Source: Rhabditoides inermis (Eukaryota; Nematoda; Chromadorea; Rhabditida; Rhabditidae). From it: 64,000 nt of DNA. Under the pieces are notes generated by a model. That model made no database searches and was not told the origin of the DNA. It was given only the letters and a program-made list of their open reading frames with translations. Where the stretch lies: positions 1,416,501-1,480,500 of the forward strand of contig CAWZYM010000114.1 in NCBI GenBank assembly GCA_963966185.1. The letters are read 5' to 3'. Shown piece by piece: positions 11,397-24,600 of this stretch. A program made the position numbers and the translations under genes. The first letter of the stretch is position 1, and every line of letters starts with the position of its first letter.

Positions 11397-12184
11397 CAGC
11401 TGGGACCAGAACTGTAGCCACCCTGACTATGAGGCTCTACTCAAGTAGTGGATTTCATTGGATCCCTATGAACCATGGTATATTCTTGATGTCGGTTACA
11501 AGAGACAGATAATAAAATATTTATATTTCCTAATTTTCAGATTCTAGAAAGTCGAGTGACGTTTCAGACTTCACACAAGCAGTCGCGTCCGAATGTACCG
11601 CCATCGGCAGAATAGCCCTGTGCGATGCGCGTCGCGAGAGGAAAGCGAGAGAGTGTGTATAGAGTAGAGGCACCAGACATGTCCACACCGTACATGGACG
11701 CCAAATGAGAGTGAATGGATGCAACAACGGAACCTTGTCTTATCGGGGGACCGATTATATTGGAATTCAAAATGATGAAAATCAGTCACCACAAACCGCA
11801 TGTAGACTAAGACAAACAATGCGAACAATACTACATATGTCTCTCATAGATTATGTTTTGAATACTCACGTAAAAATGGAAGTCGGTACTGAAAGTCAGT
11901 AAGTAGTGAACTTCATCGGAGCACTATGAAATAGGGTATATTTGAGATGCTCAGAACAAAACATAAATGATGGTAATCGTTTGGTTTCATGAAAAGTTCA
12001 TTTCGAAAAGTCAGTTCTCTCACTGCCCACATTCCCTTCAAACAGGGGCCATAAATTGCCTGTGGGGAGAAGGCGATGGGAACGCGAGAGAGTGTGTAAA
12101 GAGAGAGACACCAGAAGCGTCCACCAAAATCCCGGACGTCCATGGACGTCCATGGACAGGGATCACCTAACTCGAGCTGTACTG
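11397..12184 (-). repeat. Right inverted arm of element copy 1
   Basis: Reverse-complement partner of 10027-10814, the same length overall. The pairing begins at CAGCTGGGACCAGAACTG (11397) and runs to the terminal CTGTACTG (12184). Single-base gains and losses (for example five A against four A in the CCATTTTACG region) compensate, so the arms stay equal in length. Confidence 0.92.
12138..12157. repeat. Subterminal tandem palindrome, right end of copy 1
   Basis: Mirror copy of the GTCCATGGAC pair at 10054-10073, the same 27 bp from its element end and unchanged despite changes elsewhere in the arms. Confidence 0.85.
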
Positions 12185-12186
12185 TA
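12185..12186. other. TA target-site duplication, right side of copy 1
   Basis: The element end GCTGTACTG is followed by TATGAATCTTCG, the resumption of the same satellite unit. Removing the element plus one TA restores the normal unit exactly. Confidence 0.88.
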
Positions 12187-15100
12187 TGAATCTTCGAAAC
12201 ACTCGTCGCTACAAATTCGCCCGACGATTTTTTGTCTCTCGCTCCACTCTCCTCTCCGCGAGATAGACTCGGACCTCGGTCTGGTCGAACTCGTCCGCCC
12301 ATCAAATGAACTATGGGCGTCGACTAAAAATGGCATCAGAAACTGATCTGAAAGTATGAATCTTCGAAACACTCGTCGCTACAAATTCGCCCGACGATTT
12401 TTTGTCTCTCGCTCCACTCTCCTCTCCGCGAGATCGACTCGGACCTCGGTGTGGTCGAACTCGTCCGCCCATCAAATGAACTATGGGCGTCGACTAAAAA
12501 TGGCATCAGAAACTGATCTGAAAGTATGAATCTTCGAAACACTCGTCGCTACAAATTCGCCCGACGATTTTTTGTCTCTCGCTCCACTCTCCTCTCCGCG
12601 AGATAGACTCGGACATTGGTCTGGTCGAACTCGTCCGCCCATCAAATGAACTATGCGCGTCGACTAAAAACGGCATAAGAAACTAATCTGAAAGTGTGAA
12701 TCTTCGAAACACTCGTCGCTACAAATTCGCCCGACGATTTTTTTGTCTCTCGCTCTACTCTCCTCTTCACGAGATCGACTCGGACCTCGGTCTGGTCGAA
12801 CTCGTCCGCCCATCAAATGAACTATGGGCGTCGACTAAAAACGGCATGAGAAACTGATCTGAAAGTATGAATCTTCGAAACACTCGTCGCTACAAATTCG
12901 CCCGACGATTTTTTGTCTCTCGCTCCACTCTCCTCTCCGCGAGATAGACTCGGACATCGGTCTGGTCAAACTCGTCCGCCCATCAAATGAACTATGCGCG
13001 TCGTTTAAAAACGGCATAAGAAACTAATCTGAAAGTATGAATCTTCGAAACACTCGTCGCTACAAATTCGCCCGACGATTTTTTGTCTCTCGCTCTACTC
13101 TCCTCTTCACGAGATCGACTCGGACCTCGGTCTGGTCGAACTCGTCCGCCCATCAAATGAACTATGGGCGTCGACTAAAAACGGCATGAGAAACTGATCT
13201 GAAAGTATGATACTTCGAAACACTCGTCGCTACAAATTCGCCCGACGATTTTTTGTCTCTCGCTCCACTCTCCTCTCCGCGAGATAGACTCGGACATCGG
13301 TCTGGTCGAACTCGTCCGCCCATCAAATGAACTATGGGCGTCGACTAAAAACGGCATAAGAAACTGGTCTGAAAGTATGAATCTTCGAAACACTCGTCGC
13401 TACAAATTCGCCCGACGATTTTTTGTCTCTCGCTCCACTCTCCTCTCCGCGAGATAGACTCGGACCTCGGTCTGGTCGAACTCGTCCGCCCATCAAATGA
13501 ACTATGGGCGTCGACTAAAAATGGCATCAGAAACTGATCTGAAAGTATGAATCTTCGAAACACTTGTCGCTACAAATTCGCCCGACGATTTTCTCTCTCT
13601 CGCTCCACTCTTCTCTCCGCGAGATCGACTCGGACCTCGGTGTGGTCGAACTCGTCCGCCCATCAAATGAACTATGGGCGTCGACTAAAAATGGCATCAG
13701 AAACAGATCTGAAAGTATGAATCTTCGAAACACTCGTCGCTACAAATTCGCCCGACGATTTTTTGTCTCTCGCTCCACTCTCCTCTCCGCGAGATAGACT
13801 CGGACCTCGGTGTGGTCGAACTCGTCCGCCCATCAAATGAACTATGGGCGTCGACTAAAAATGGCATCAGAAACTGATCTGAAAGTATGAATCTTCGAAA
13901 CACTCGTCGCTACAAATTCGCCCGACGATTTTTTTGTCTCTCGCTCCACTCTCCTCTCCGCGAGATAGACTCGGACATTGGTCTGGTCGAACTCGTCCGC
14001 CCATCAAATGAACTATGCGCGTCGACTAAAAACGGCATAAGAAACTAATCTGAAAGTATGAATCTTCGAAACACTCGTCGCTACAAATTCGCCCGACGAT
14101 TTTTTGTCTCTCGCTCTACTCTCCTCTTCACGAGATCGACTCGGACCTCGGTCTGGTCGAACTCGTCCGCCCATCAAATGAACTATGGGCGTCGACTAAA
14201 AACGGCATGAGAAACTGATCTGAAAGTATGAATCTTCGAAACACTCGTCGCTACAAATTCGCCCGACGATTTTTTGTCTCTCGCTCCACTCTCCTCTCCG
14301 CGAGATAGACTCGGACATCGGTCTGGTCGAACTCGTCCGCCCATCAAATGAACTATGGGCGTCGACTAAAAACGGCATAAGAAACTGATCTGAAAGTATG
14401 AATCTTCGAAACACTCGTCGCTACAAATTCGCCCGACGATTTTTTGTCTCTCGCTCCACTCTCCTCTCCGCGAGATAGACTCGGACCTCGGTCTGGTCGA
14501 ACTCGTCCGCCCATCAAATGAACTATGGGCGTTGACTAAAAACGGCATAAGAAACTTATCTGAAAGTATGAATCTTCGAAACACTCGTCGCTACAAATTC
14601 GCCCGACGATTTTTTTTGTCTCTCGCTCCACTCTCCTTTCCGCGAGATAGACTCGGACCTCGGTCTGGTCGAACTCGTCCGCCCATCAAATGAACTATGG
14701 GCGTCGACTAAAAACGGCATAAGAAACTAATCTGAAAGTATGAATCTTCGAAACACTCGTCGCTACAAATTCGCCCGACATTTTTTTGTCTCTCGCTCTA
14801 CTCTCCTCTTCACGAGATCGACTCGGACCTCGGTCTGGTCGAACTCGTCTGCCCATCAAATGAACTATGGGCGTTGACTAAAAACGGCATGAGAAACTGA
14901 TCTGAAAGTATGAATCTTCGAAACACTCGTCGCTACAAATTCGCCCGACGATTTTTTGTCTCTCGCTCCACTCTCCTCTCCGCGAGATAGACTCGGACAT
15001 CGGTCTGGTCGAACTCGTCCGCCCATCAAATGAACTATGGGCGTCGACTAAAAACAGCATAAGAAACTAATCTGAAAGTATGAATCTTCGAAACACTCGT

Positions 15101-18100
15101 CGCTACAAATTCGCCCGACGATTTTCTCTCTCTCGCTCCACTCTTCTCTCCGCGAGATCGACTCGGACCTCGGTGTGGTCGAACTCGTCCGCCCATCAAA
15201 TGAACTATGGGCGTCGACTAAAAACGGCATAAGAAACTGATCTGAAAGTATGAATCTTCGAAACACTCGTCGCTACAAATTCGCCCGACGATTTTTTGTC
15301 TCTCGCTCCACTCTCCTCTCCGCGAGATAGACTCGGACCTCGGTCTGGTCGAACTCGTCCGCCCATCAAATGAACTATGGGCGTCGACTAAAAACGGCAT
15401 AAGAAACTGATCTGAAAGTATGAATCTTCGAAACACTCGTCGCTACAAATTCGCCCGACGATTTTCTCTCTCTCGCTCCACTCTTCTCTCCGCGAGATCG
15501 ACTCGGACCTCGGTGTGGTCGAACTCGTCCGCCCATCAAATGAACTATGGGCGTCGACTAAAAATGGCATCAAAAACTGATCTGAAAGTATGAATCTTCG
15601 AAACACTCGTCGCTACAAATTCGCCCGACGATTTTTTGTCTCTCGCTCCACTCTCCTCTCCGCGAGATAGACTCGGACATCGGTCTGGTCGAACTCGTCC
15701 GCCCATCAAATGAACTATGGGCGTCGACTAAAAACAGCATAAGAAACTAATCTGAAAGTATGAATCTTCGAAACACTCGTCGCTACAAATTCGCCCGACG
15801 ATTTTCTCTCTCTCGCTCCACTCTCCTCTCCGCGAGATAGACTCGGACCTCGGTCTGGTCGAACTCGTCCGCCCATCAAATGAACTATGGGCGTTGACTA
15901 AAAACGGCATAAGAAACTTATCTGAAAGTATGAATCTTCGAAACACTCGTCGCTACAAATTCGCCCGACGATTTTTTTGTCTCTCGCTCCACTCTCCTTT
16001 CCGCGAGATCGACTCGGACCTCGGTGTGGTCGAACTCGTCCGCCCATCAAATGAACTATGGGCGTCGACTAAAAACGGCATAAGAAACTGATCTGAAAGT
16101 ATGAATCTTTGAAACACTCGTCGCTACAAATTCGCCCGACGATTTTTTGTCTCTCGCTCCACTCTCCTCTCCGCGAGATCGACTCGGACCTCGGTGTGGT
16201 CGAACTCGTCCGCCCATCAAATGAACTATGGGCGTCGACTAAAAATGGCATCAGAAACTGATCTGAAAGTATGAATCTTCGAAACACTCGTCGCTACAAA
16301 TTCGCCCGACGATTTTTTGTCTCTCGCTCCACTCTCCTCTCCGCGAGATAGACTCGGACCTCGGTGTGGTCGAACTCGTCCGCCCATCAAATGAACTATG
16401 GGCGTCGACTAAAAATGGCATCAGAAACTGATCTGAAAGTATGAATCTTTGAAACACTCGTCGCTACAAATTCGCCCGACGATTTTTTGTCTCTCGCTCC
16501 ACTCTCCTCTCCGCGAGATAGACTCGGACCTCGGTCTGGTCGAACTCGTCCGCCCATCAAATGAACTATGGGCGTCGACTAAAAACGGCATAAGAAACTG
16601 ATCTGAAAGTATGAATCTTCGAAACACTCGTCGCTACAAATTCGCCCGACGATTTTCTCTCTCTCGCTCCACTCTTCTCTCCGCGAGATCGACTCGGACC
16701 TCGGTGTGGTCGAACTCGTCCGCCCATCAAATGAACTATGGGCGTCGACTAAAAATGGCATCAGAAACTGATCTGAAAGTATGAATCTTCGAAACACTCG
16801 TCGCTACAAATTCGCCCGACGATTTTTTGTCTCTCGCTCCACTCTCCTCTCCGCGAGATAGACTCGGACCTCGGTGTGGTCGAACTCGTCCGCCCATCAA
16901 ATGAACTATGGGCGTCGACTAAAAATGGCATCAGAAACTGATCTGAAAGTATGAATCTTCGAAACACTCGTCGCTAAAAATTCGCCCGACGATTTTCTCT
17001 CTCTCGCTCCACTCTTCTCTCCGCGAGATCGACTCGGACCTCGGTGTGGTCGAACTCGTCCGCCCATCAAATGAACTATGGGCGTCGACTAAAAATGGCA
17101 TCAGAAACTGATCTGAAAGTATGAATCTTCGAAACACTCGTCGCTACAAATTCGCCCGACGATTTTTTGTCTCTCGCTCCACTCTCCTCTCCGCGAGATC
17201 GACTCGGACCTCGGTGTGGTCGAACTCGTCCGCCCATCAAATGAACTATGGGCGTCGACTAAAAACGGCATGAGAAACTGATCTGAAAGTATGAATCTTC
17301 GAAACACTCGTCGCTACAAATTCGCCCGACGATTTTTTGTCTCTCGCTCCACTCTCCTCTCCGCGAGATAGACTCGGACATTGGTCTGGTCGAACTCGTC
17401 CGCCCATCAAATGAACTATGCGCGTCGACTAAAAACGGCATAAGAAACTGATCTGAAAGTATGAATCTTCGAAACACTCGTCGCTACAAATTCGCCCGAC
17501 GATTTTCTCTCTCTCGCTCCACTCTTCTCTCCGCGAGATCGACTCGGACCTCGGTGTGGTCGAACTCGTCCGCCCATCAAATGAACTATGGGCGTCGACT
17601 AAAAATGGCATCAGAAACTGATCTGAAAGTATGAATCTTCGAAACACTCGTCGCTACAAATTCGCCCGACGATTTTTTGTCTCTCGCTCCACTCTCCTCT
17701 CCGCGAGATAGACTCGGACCTCGGTCTGGTCGAACTCGTCCGCCCATCAAATGAACTATGGGCGTCGACTAAAAATGGCATCAGAAACTGATCTGAAAGT
17801 ATGAATCTTCGAAACACTCGTCGCTAAAAATTCGCCCGACGATTTTCTCTCTCTCGCTCCACTCTTCTCTCCGCGAGATCGACTCGGACCTCGGTGTGGT
17901 CGAACTCGTCCGCCCATCAAATGAACTATGGGCGTCGACTAAAAATGGCATCAGAAACTGATCTGAAAGTATGAATCTTCGAAACACTCGTCGCTACAAA
18001 TTCGCCCGACGATTTTTTGTCTCTCGCTCCACTCTCCTCTCCGCGAGATCGACTCGGACCTCGGTGTGGTCGAACTCGTCCGCCCATCAAATGAACTATG

Positions 18101-19501
18101 GGCGTCGACTAAAAATGGCATCAGAAACTGATCTGAAAGTATGAATCTTCGAAACACTCGTCGCTACAAATTCGCCCGACGATTTTTTGTCTCTCGCTCC
18201 ACTCTCCTCTCCGCGAGATAGACTCGGACATTGGTCTGGTCGAACTCGTCCGCCCATCAAATGAACTATGCGCGTCGACTAAAAACGGCATAAGAAACTA
18301 ATCTGAAAGTATGAATCTTCGAAACACTCGTCGCTACAAATTCGCCCGACGATTTTTTGTCTCTCGCTCTACTCTCCTCTTCACGAGATCGACTCGGACC
18401 TCGGTCTGGTCGAACTCGTCCGCCCATCAAATGAACTATGGGCGTCGACTAAAAACGGCATGAGAAACTGATCTGAAAGTATGAATCTTCGAAACACTCG
18501 TCGCTACAAATTCGCCCGACGATTTTTTGTCTCTCGCTCCACTCTCCTCTCCGCGAGATAGACTCGGACATCGGTCTGGTCAAACTCGTCCGCCCATCAA
18601 ATGAACTATGCGCGTCGTTTAAAAACGGCATAAGAAACTAATCTGAAAGTATGAATCTTCGAAACACTCGTCGCTACAAATTCGCCCGACGATTTTTTGT
18701 CTCTCGCTCTACTCTCCTCTTCACGAGATCGACTCGGACCTCGGTCTGGTCGAACTCGTCCGCCCATCAAATGAACTATGGGCGTCGACTAAAAACGGCA
18801 TGAGAAACTGATCTGAAAGTATGATACTTCGAAACACTCGTCGCTACAAATTCGCCCGACGATTTTTTGTCTCTCGCTCCACTCTCCTCTCCGCGAGATA
18901 GACTCGGACATCGGTCTGGTCGAACTCGTCCGCCCATCAAATGAACTATGGGCGTCGACTAAAAACGGCATAAGAAACTGATCTGAAAGTATGAATCTTC
19001 GAAACACTCGTCGCTACAAATTCGCCCGACGATTTTTTGTCTCTCGCTCCACTCTCCTCTCCGCGAGATAGACTCGGACCTCGGTCTGGTCGAACTCGTC
19101 CGCCCATCAAATGAACTATGGGCGTCGACTAAAAATGGCATCAGAAACTGATCTGAAAGTATGAATCTTCGAAACACTTGTCGCTACAAATTCGCCCGAC
19201 GATTTTCTCTCTCTCGCTCCACTCTTCTCTCCGCGAGATCGACTCGGACCTCGGTGTGGTCGAACTCGTCCGCCCATCAAATGAACTATGGGCGTCGACT
19301 AAAAATGGCATCAGAAACTGATCTGAAAGTATGAATCTTCGAAACACTCGTCGCTACAAATTCGCCCGACGATTTTTTGTCTCTCGCTCCACTCTCCTCT
19401 CCGCGAGATAGACTCGGACATCGGTCTGGTCGAACTCGTCCGCCCATCAAATGAACTATGGGCGTCGACTAAAAACGGCATAAGAAACTGATCTGAAAGT
19501 A
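12185..19501 (+). repeat. 170-bp satellite array, segment 2
   Basis: Continues the array after element copy 1, about 43 units to element copy 2, same orientation and unit types as segment 1. Up to 16976 it belongs to copy 1 of the 8.8-kb duplication. Notable single-unit variants: a T8 tract at about 14610, a CGACATTTTTTT deletion at about 14776, and GTGTGAATC at about 12694. The part from about 15.4 to 16.0 kb resembles 1.0-1.6 kb at an offset of 14411 bp. No gene or other sequence is present. Confidence 0.97.
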
Positions 19502-20289
19502 CAGTACAGCTCGAGTTAGGTGATCCCTGTCCATGGACGTCCATGGACGTCCGGGATTTTGGTGGACGTTTCTGGTGTCTCTCTCTTTACACACTCTCTC
19601 GCGTTCCCATCGCCGTCTCCCCACAGGCATTTTATGGTCCCTGTTTGAAGGGAATGTGGGCAGTGAGAGAACTGACTTTTTGAAATGAACTTTTCATGAA
19701 ACGAAATCATTACTATCAATTATGTTTTGTTCAGAGCATCTCGAATATACCATATTTCATAGTGCTCAAATGAAGTTCACTACTTACTGACTTTCAGTAC
19801 TGACTTCCATTTTACGTGAGTATTCAAAACATAATCTATGAGAGACATATGTAGTATTGTTCGCATTGTTTGTCTTAGTCTACATGCGGTTTGTGGTGAC
19901 TGATTTTCATCATTTTGAATTCCAATATAATTGGTCCCCCGATAAGACAAGGTCCGTTGTTGCATCCATTCACTCTCATCCAGGCGTCCATGTACGGTGT
20001 GGACGTGTCTGGTGCCTCTACCTTATACACACTCTCTCGCTTTCCTCTCGCGACGCGCATCGCACAGGGCTATTCTGCCGATGGCGGTACAGTCGGACGC
20101 GACTGCTTGTGTGAAGTCTGAAACGTCATTCGACTTTCTAGAATCTGAAAATTAGAAAATATAAATATTATATTTATCTGTCTCTTGTAACCGACATCAA
20201 GAATATACCATGGTTCATAGGGATCCAATGAAATTCACTACTTGAGGAGAGCCTCATAGTCAGGGTGGCTACAGTTCTGGTCCCAGCTG
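19502..20289 (+). repeat. Left inverted arm of element copy 2
   Basis: 788-bp arm equivalent to 10027-10814. The GTCCATGGAC pair lies at 19529-19548. Pairs with 20872-21659. Confidence 0.9.
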
Positions 20290-20871
20290 CCTTCGACATC
20301 AACACACCGGTGTGAGGGGGAGACATGAAGTGGTGGTCGTATGCCAAGTTGCCAAGAACGACAAGTCTGACAAGCGATTGCAACTCTTCGGTGTTCGAGA
20401 AACCAGCTACAATTTTATTTGCATCGTTTCTGTCTCCTCGAGATGAGCAAAATTATGTCTTATTTTTGTAATTTCGACCATTTTGAACATATCCAGGTAG
20501 TGCCACCCGTGCTTATTTCCAGTTGAACTTGAGTGATTGCGCAAATCCACACTCGACTCACTCCTTTATGACCCTTCCCCACCGGCAAACGGTCGAGGCA
20601 GACTGGTTCTCTCGCTCCGCCCCTATCCCACTGTTTTTTGTGTTTGAGAAATCAGCTGTGATTGTCCGTAAACCGGCTTTCTCTCATCGAGACGAATAAC
20701 ATGACGTCTTTCAATTTTGATTTGGACTATTTTGAACAAATACAGATATCGCCACCCGGGCTAATTGCCAGATCAACATGAGTGATGGTGCATTTCCACC
20801 ATCGACTCTCTCTTTTATGGCCCTCCCGTAGCGAGAGAGAGCGTGATATGGAGGGTGCCAGACACGTAAGA

Positions 20872-21659
20872 CAGCTGGGACCAGAACTGTAGCCACCCTG
20901 ACTATGAGGCTCTACTCAAGTAGTGGATTTCATTGGATCCCTATGAACCATGGTATATTCTTGATGTCGGTTACAAGAGACAGATAATAAAATATTTATA
21001 TTTCCTAATTTTCAGATTCTAGAAAGTCGAGTGACGTTTCAGACTTCACACAAGCAGTCGCGTCCGAATGTACCGCCATCGGCAGAATAGCCCTGTGCGA
21101 TGCGCGTCGCGAGAGGAAAGCGAGAGAGTGTGTATAGAGTAGAGGCACCAGACATGTCCACACCGTACATGGACGCCAAATGAGAGTGAATGGATGCAAC
21201 AACGGAACCTTGTCTTATCGGGGGACCGATTATATTGGAATTCAAAATGATGAAAATCAGTCACCACAAACCGCATGTAGACTAAGACAAACAATGCGAA
21301 CAATACTACATATGTCTCTCATAGATTATGTTTTGAATACTCACGTAAAAATGGAAGTCGGTACTGAAAGTCAGTAAGTAGTGAACTTCATCGGAGCACT
21401 ATGAAATAGGGTATATTTGAGATGCTCAGAACAAAACATAAATGATGGTAATCGTTTGGTTTCATGAAAAGTTCATTTCGAAAAGTCAGTTCTCTCACTG
21501 CCCACATTCCCTTCAAACAGGGGCCATAAATTGCCTGTGGGGAGAAGGCGATGGGAACGCGAGAGAGTGTGTAAAGAGAGAGACACCAGAAGCGTCCACC
21601 AAAATCCCGGACGTCCATGGACGTCCATGGACAGGGATCACCTAACTCGAGCTGTACTG
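20872..21659 (-). repeat. Right inverted arm of element copy 2
   Basis: Equivalent to 11397-12184. The GTCCATGGAC pair lies at 21613-21632. The 582-bp centre between the arms is 20290-20871. Confidence 0.9.
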
Positions 21660-24600
21660 TATGAATCTTCGAAACACTCGTCGCTACAAATTCGCCCGAC
21701 GATTTTTTGTCTCTCGCTCCACTCTCCTCTCCGCGAGATAGACTCGGACCTCGGTCTGGTCGAACTCGTCCGCCCATCAAATGAACTATGGGCGTCGACT
21801 AAAAATGGCATCAGAAACTGATCTGAAAGTATGAATCTTCGAAACACTCGTCGCTACAAATTCGCCCGACGATTTTTTGTCTCTCGCTCCACTCTCCTCT
21901 CCGCGAGATCGACTCGGACCTCGGTGTGGTCGAACTCGTCCGCCCATCAAATGAACTATGGGCGTCGACTAAAAATGGCATCAGAAACTGATCTGAAAGT
22001 ATGAATCTTCGAAACACTCGTCGCTACAAATTCGCCCGACGATTTTTTGTCTCTCGCTCCACTCTCCTCTCCGCGAGATAGACTCGGACATTGGTCTGGT
22101 CGAACTCGTCCGCCCATCAAATGAACTATGCGCGTCGACTAAAAACGGCATAAGAAACTAATCTGAAAGTGTGAATCTTCGAAACACTCGTCGCTACAAA
22201 TTCGCCCGACGATTTTTTTGTCTCTCGCTCTACTCTCCTCTTCACGAGATCGACTCGGACCTCGGTCTGGTCGAACTCGTCCGCCCATCAAATGAACTAT
22301 GGGCGTCGACTAAAAACGGCATGAGAAACTGATCTGAAAGTATGAATCTTCGAAACACTCGTCGCTACAAATTCGCCCGACGATTTTTTGTCTCTCGCTC
22401 CACTCTCCTCTCCGCGAGATAGACTCGGACATCGGTCTGGTCAAACTCGTCCGCCCATCAAATGAACTATGCGCGTCGTTTAAAAACGGCATAAGAAACT
22501 AATCTGAAAGTATGAATCTTCGAAACACTCGTCGCTACAAATTCGCCCGACGATTTTTTGTCTCTCGCTCTACTCTCCTCTTCACGAGATCGACTCGGAC
22601 CTCGGTCTGGTCGAACTCGTCCGCCCATCAAATGAACTATGGGCGTCGACTAAAAACGGCATGAGAAACTGATCTGAAAGTATGATACTTCGAAACACTC
22701 GTCGCTACAAATTCGCCCGACGATTTTTTGTCTCTCGCTCCACTCTCCTCTCCGCGAGATAGACTCGGACATCGGTCTGGTCGAACTCGTCCGCCCATCA
22801 AATGAACTATGGGCGTCGACTAAAAACGGCATAAGAAACTGGTCTGAAAGTATGAATCTTCGAAACACTCGTCGCTACAAATTCGCCCGACGATTTTTTG
22901 TCTCTCGCTCCACTCTCCTCTCCGCGAGATAGACTCGGACCTCGGTCTGGTCGAACTCGTCCGCCCATCAAATGAACTATGGGCGTCGACTAAAAATGGC
23001 ATCAGAAACTGATCTGAAAGTATGAATCTTCGAAACACTTGTCGCTACAAATTCGCCCGACGATTTTCTCTCTCTCGCTCCACTCTTCTCTCCGCGAGAT
23101 CGACTCGGACCTCGGTGTGGTCGAACTCGTCCGCCCATCAAATGAACTATGGGCGTCGACTAAAAATGGCATCAGAAACAGATCTGAAAGTATGAATCTT
23201 CGAAACACTCGTCGCTACAAATTCGCCCGACGATTTTTTGTCTCTCGCTCCACTCTCCTCTCCGCGAGATAGACTCGGACCTCGGTGTGGTCGAACTCGT
23301 CCGCCCATCAAATGAACTATGGGCGTCGACTAAAAATGGCATCAGAAACTGATCTGAAAGTATGAATCTTCGAAACACTCGTCGCTACAAATTCGCCCGA
23401 CGATTTTTTTGTCTCTCGCTCCACTCTCCTCTCCGCGAGATAGACTCGGACATTGGTCTGGTCGAACTCGTCCGCCCATCAAATGAACTATGCGCGTCGA
23501 CTAAAAACGGCATAAGAAACTAATCTGAAAGTATGAATCTTCGAAACACTCGTCGCTACAAATTCGCCCGACGATTTTTTGTCTCTCGCTCTACTCTCCT
23601 CTTCACGAGATCGACTCGGACCTCGGTCTGGTCGAACTCGTCCGCCCATCAAATGAACTATGGGCGTCGACTAAAAACGGCATGAGAAACTGATCTGAAA
23701 GTATGAATCTTCGAAACACTCGTCGCTACAAATTCGCCCGACGATTTTTTGTCTCTCGCTCCACTCTCCTCTCCGCGAGATAGACTCGGACATCGGTCTG
23801 GTCGAACTCGTCCGCCCATCAAATGAACTATGGGCGTCGACTAAAAACGGCATAAGAAACTGATCTGAAAGTATGAATCTTCGAAACACTCGTCGCTACA
23901 AATTCGCCCGACGATTTTTTGTCTCTCGCTCCACTCTCCTCTCCGCGAGATAGACTCGGACCTCGGTCTGGTCGAACTCGTCCGCCCATCAAATGAACTA
24001 TGGGCGTTGACTAAAAACGGCATAAGAAACTTATCTGAAAGTATGAATCTTCGAAACACTCGTCGCTACAAATTCGCCCGACGATTTTTTTTGTCTCTCG
24101 CTCCACTCTCCTTTCCGCGAGATAGACTCGGACCTCGGTCTGGTCGAACTCGTCCGCCCATCAAATGAACTATGGGCGTCGACTAAAAACGGCATAAGAA
24201 ACTAATCTGAAAGTATGAATCTTCGAAACACTCGTCGCTACAAATTCGCCCGACATTTTTTTGTCTCTCGCTCTACTCTCCTCTTCACGAGATCGACTCG
24301 GACCTCGGTCTGGTCGAACTCGTCTGCCCATCAAATGAACTATGGGCGTTGACTAAAAACGGCATGAGAAACTGATCTGAAAGTATGAATCTTCGAAACA
24401 CTCGTCGCTACAAATTCGCCCGACGATTTTTTGTCTCTCGCTCCACTCTCCTCTCCGCGAGATAGACTCGGACATCGGTCTGGTCGAACTCGTCCGCCCA
24501 TCAAATGAACTATGGGCGTCGACTAAAAACAGCATAAGAAACTAATCTGAAAGTATGAATCTTCGAAACACTCGTCGCTACAAATTCGCCCGACGATTTT

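Larger units (their letters stand above)
10027..12184. mobile_element. Non-autonomous inverted-repeat (foldback-like) DNA transposon with TA target duplication, copy 1
   Basis: A 2158-bp insertion splits the satellite sequence GAAAGTATGAATC, leaving TA on each side. Its ends are CAGTACAGCTCGAG and the reverse complement CTCGAGCTGTACTG. The element is two inverted arms of 788 bp around a 582-bp centre. TA duplication and ends starting CAGT are the pattern of Tc1/mariner elements, which is established knowledge for that superfamily. No open frame long enough for a transposase (about 340 residues) exists; the longest, 130 codons, crosses into satellite DNA. I therefore call it a non-autonomous MITE or foldback derivative. 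The precise family is not recognised. Confidence 0.9.
8138..16976 (+). repeat. Large duplicated block, copy 1 (8.8 kb, contains the element)
   Basis: This block reappears at 17613-26451 with a constant offset of 9475 bp. I checked many private variants and all recur in register: the GAAAGTGTGAATC unit (12691/22166), AACTGGTCTG (13364/22839), the T8 run (14610/24085), the CGACATTTTTTT deletion (about 14776/24251) and the whole inserted element. The match ends at 16977 (A) versus 26452 (C), and on the left at 8137 versus 17612. The period equals the element plus its TA (2160 bp) and about 43 satellite units. It looks like a very recent tandem duplication or unequal exchange. Confidence 0.93.
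19502..21659. mobile_element. Same inverted-repeat DNA transposon, copy 2
   Basis: Identical to 10027-12184 wherever compared, with the same flanking satellite unit and the same TA pair (19500-19501 and 21660-21661). It shares all the differences between its two arms with copy 1. It is therefore a passive copy made by the 9475-bp duplication, not a second transposition. No transposase-sized open frame. Confidence 0.92.

Noticed and set aside
11913..12305. 130-codon minus-strand open frame across the right end of the element (also at 21388-21780)
   Set aside because: It reads through satellite into the element arm, so it arose by insertion. No transposase motif or other recognisable domain is present. 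The second occurrence is only the duplicated block.
19502..21659. Independent second insertion of the element
   Set aside because: Same target base in the same unit context, identical flanks for kilobases on both sides, and shared arm differences all point to duplication of one insertion.
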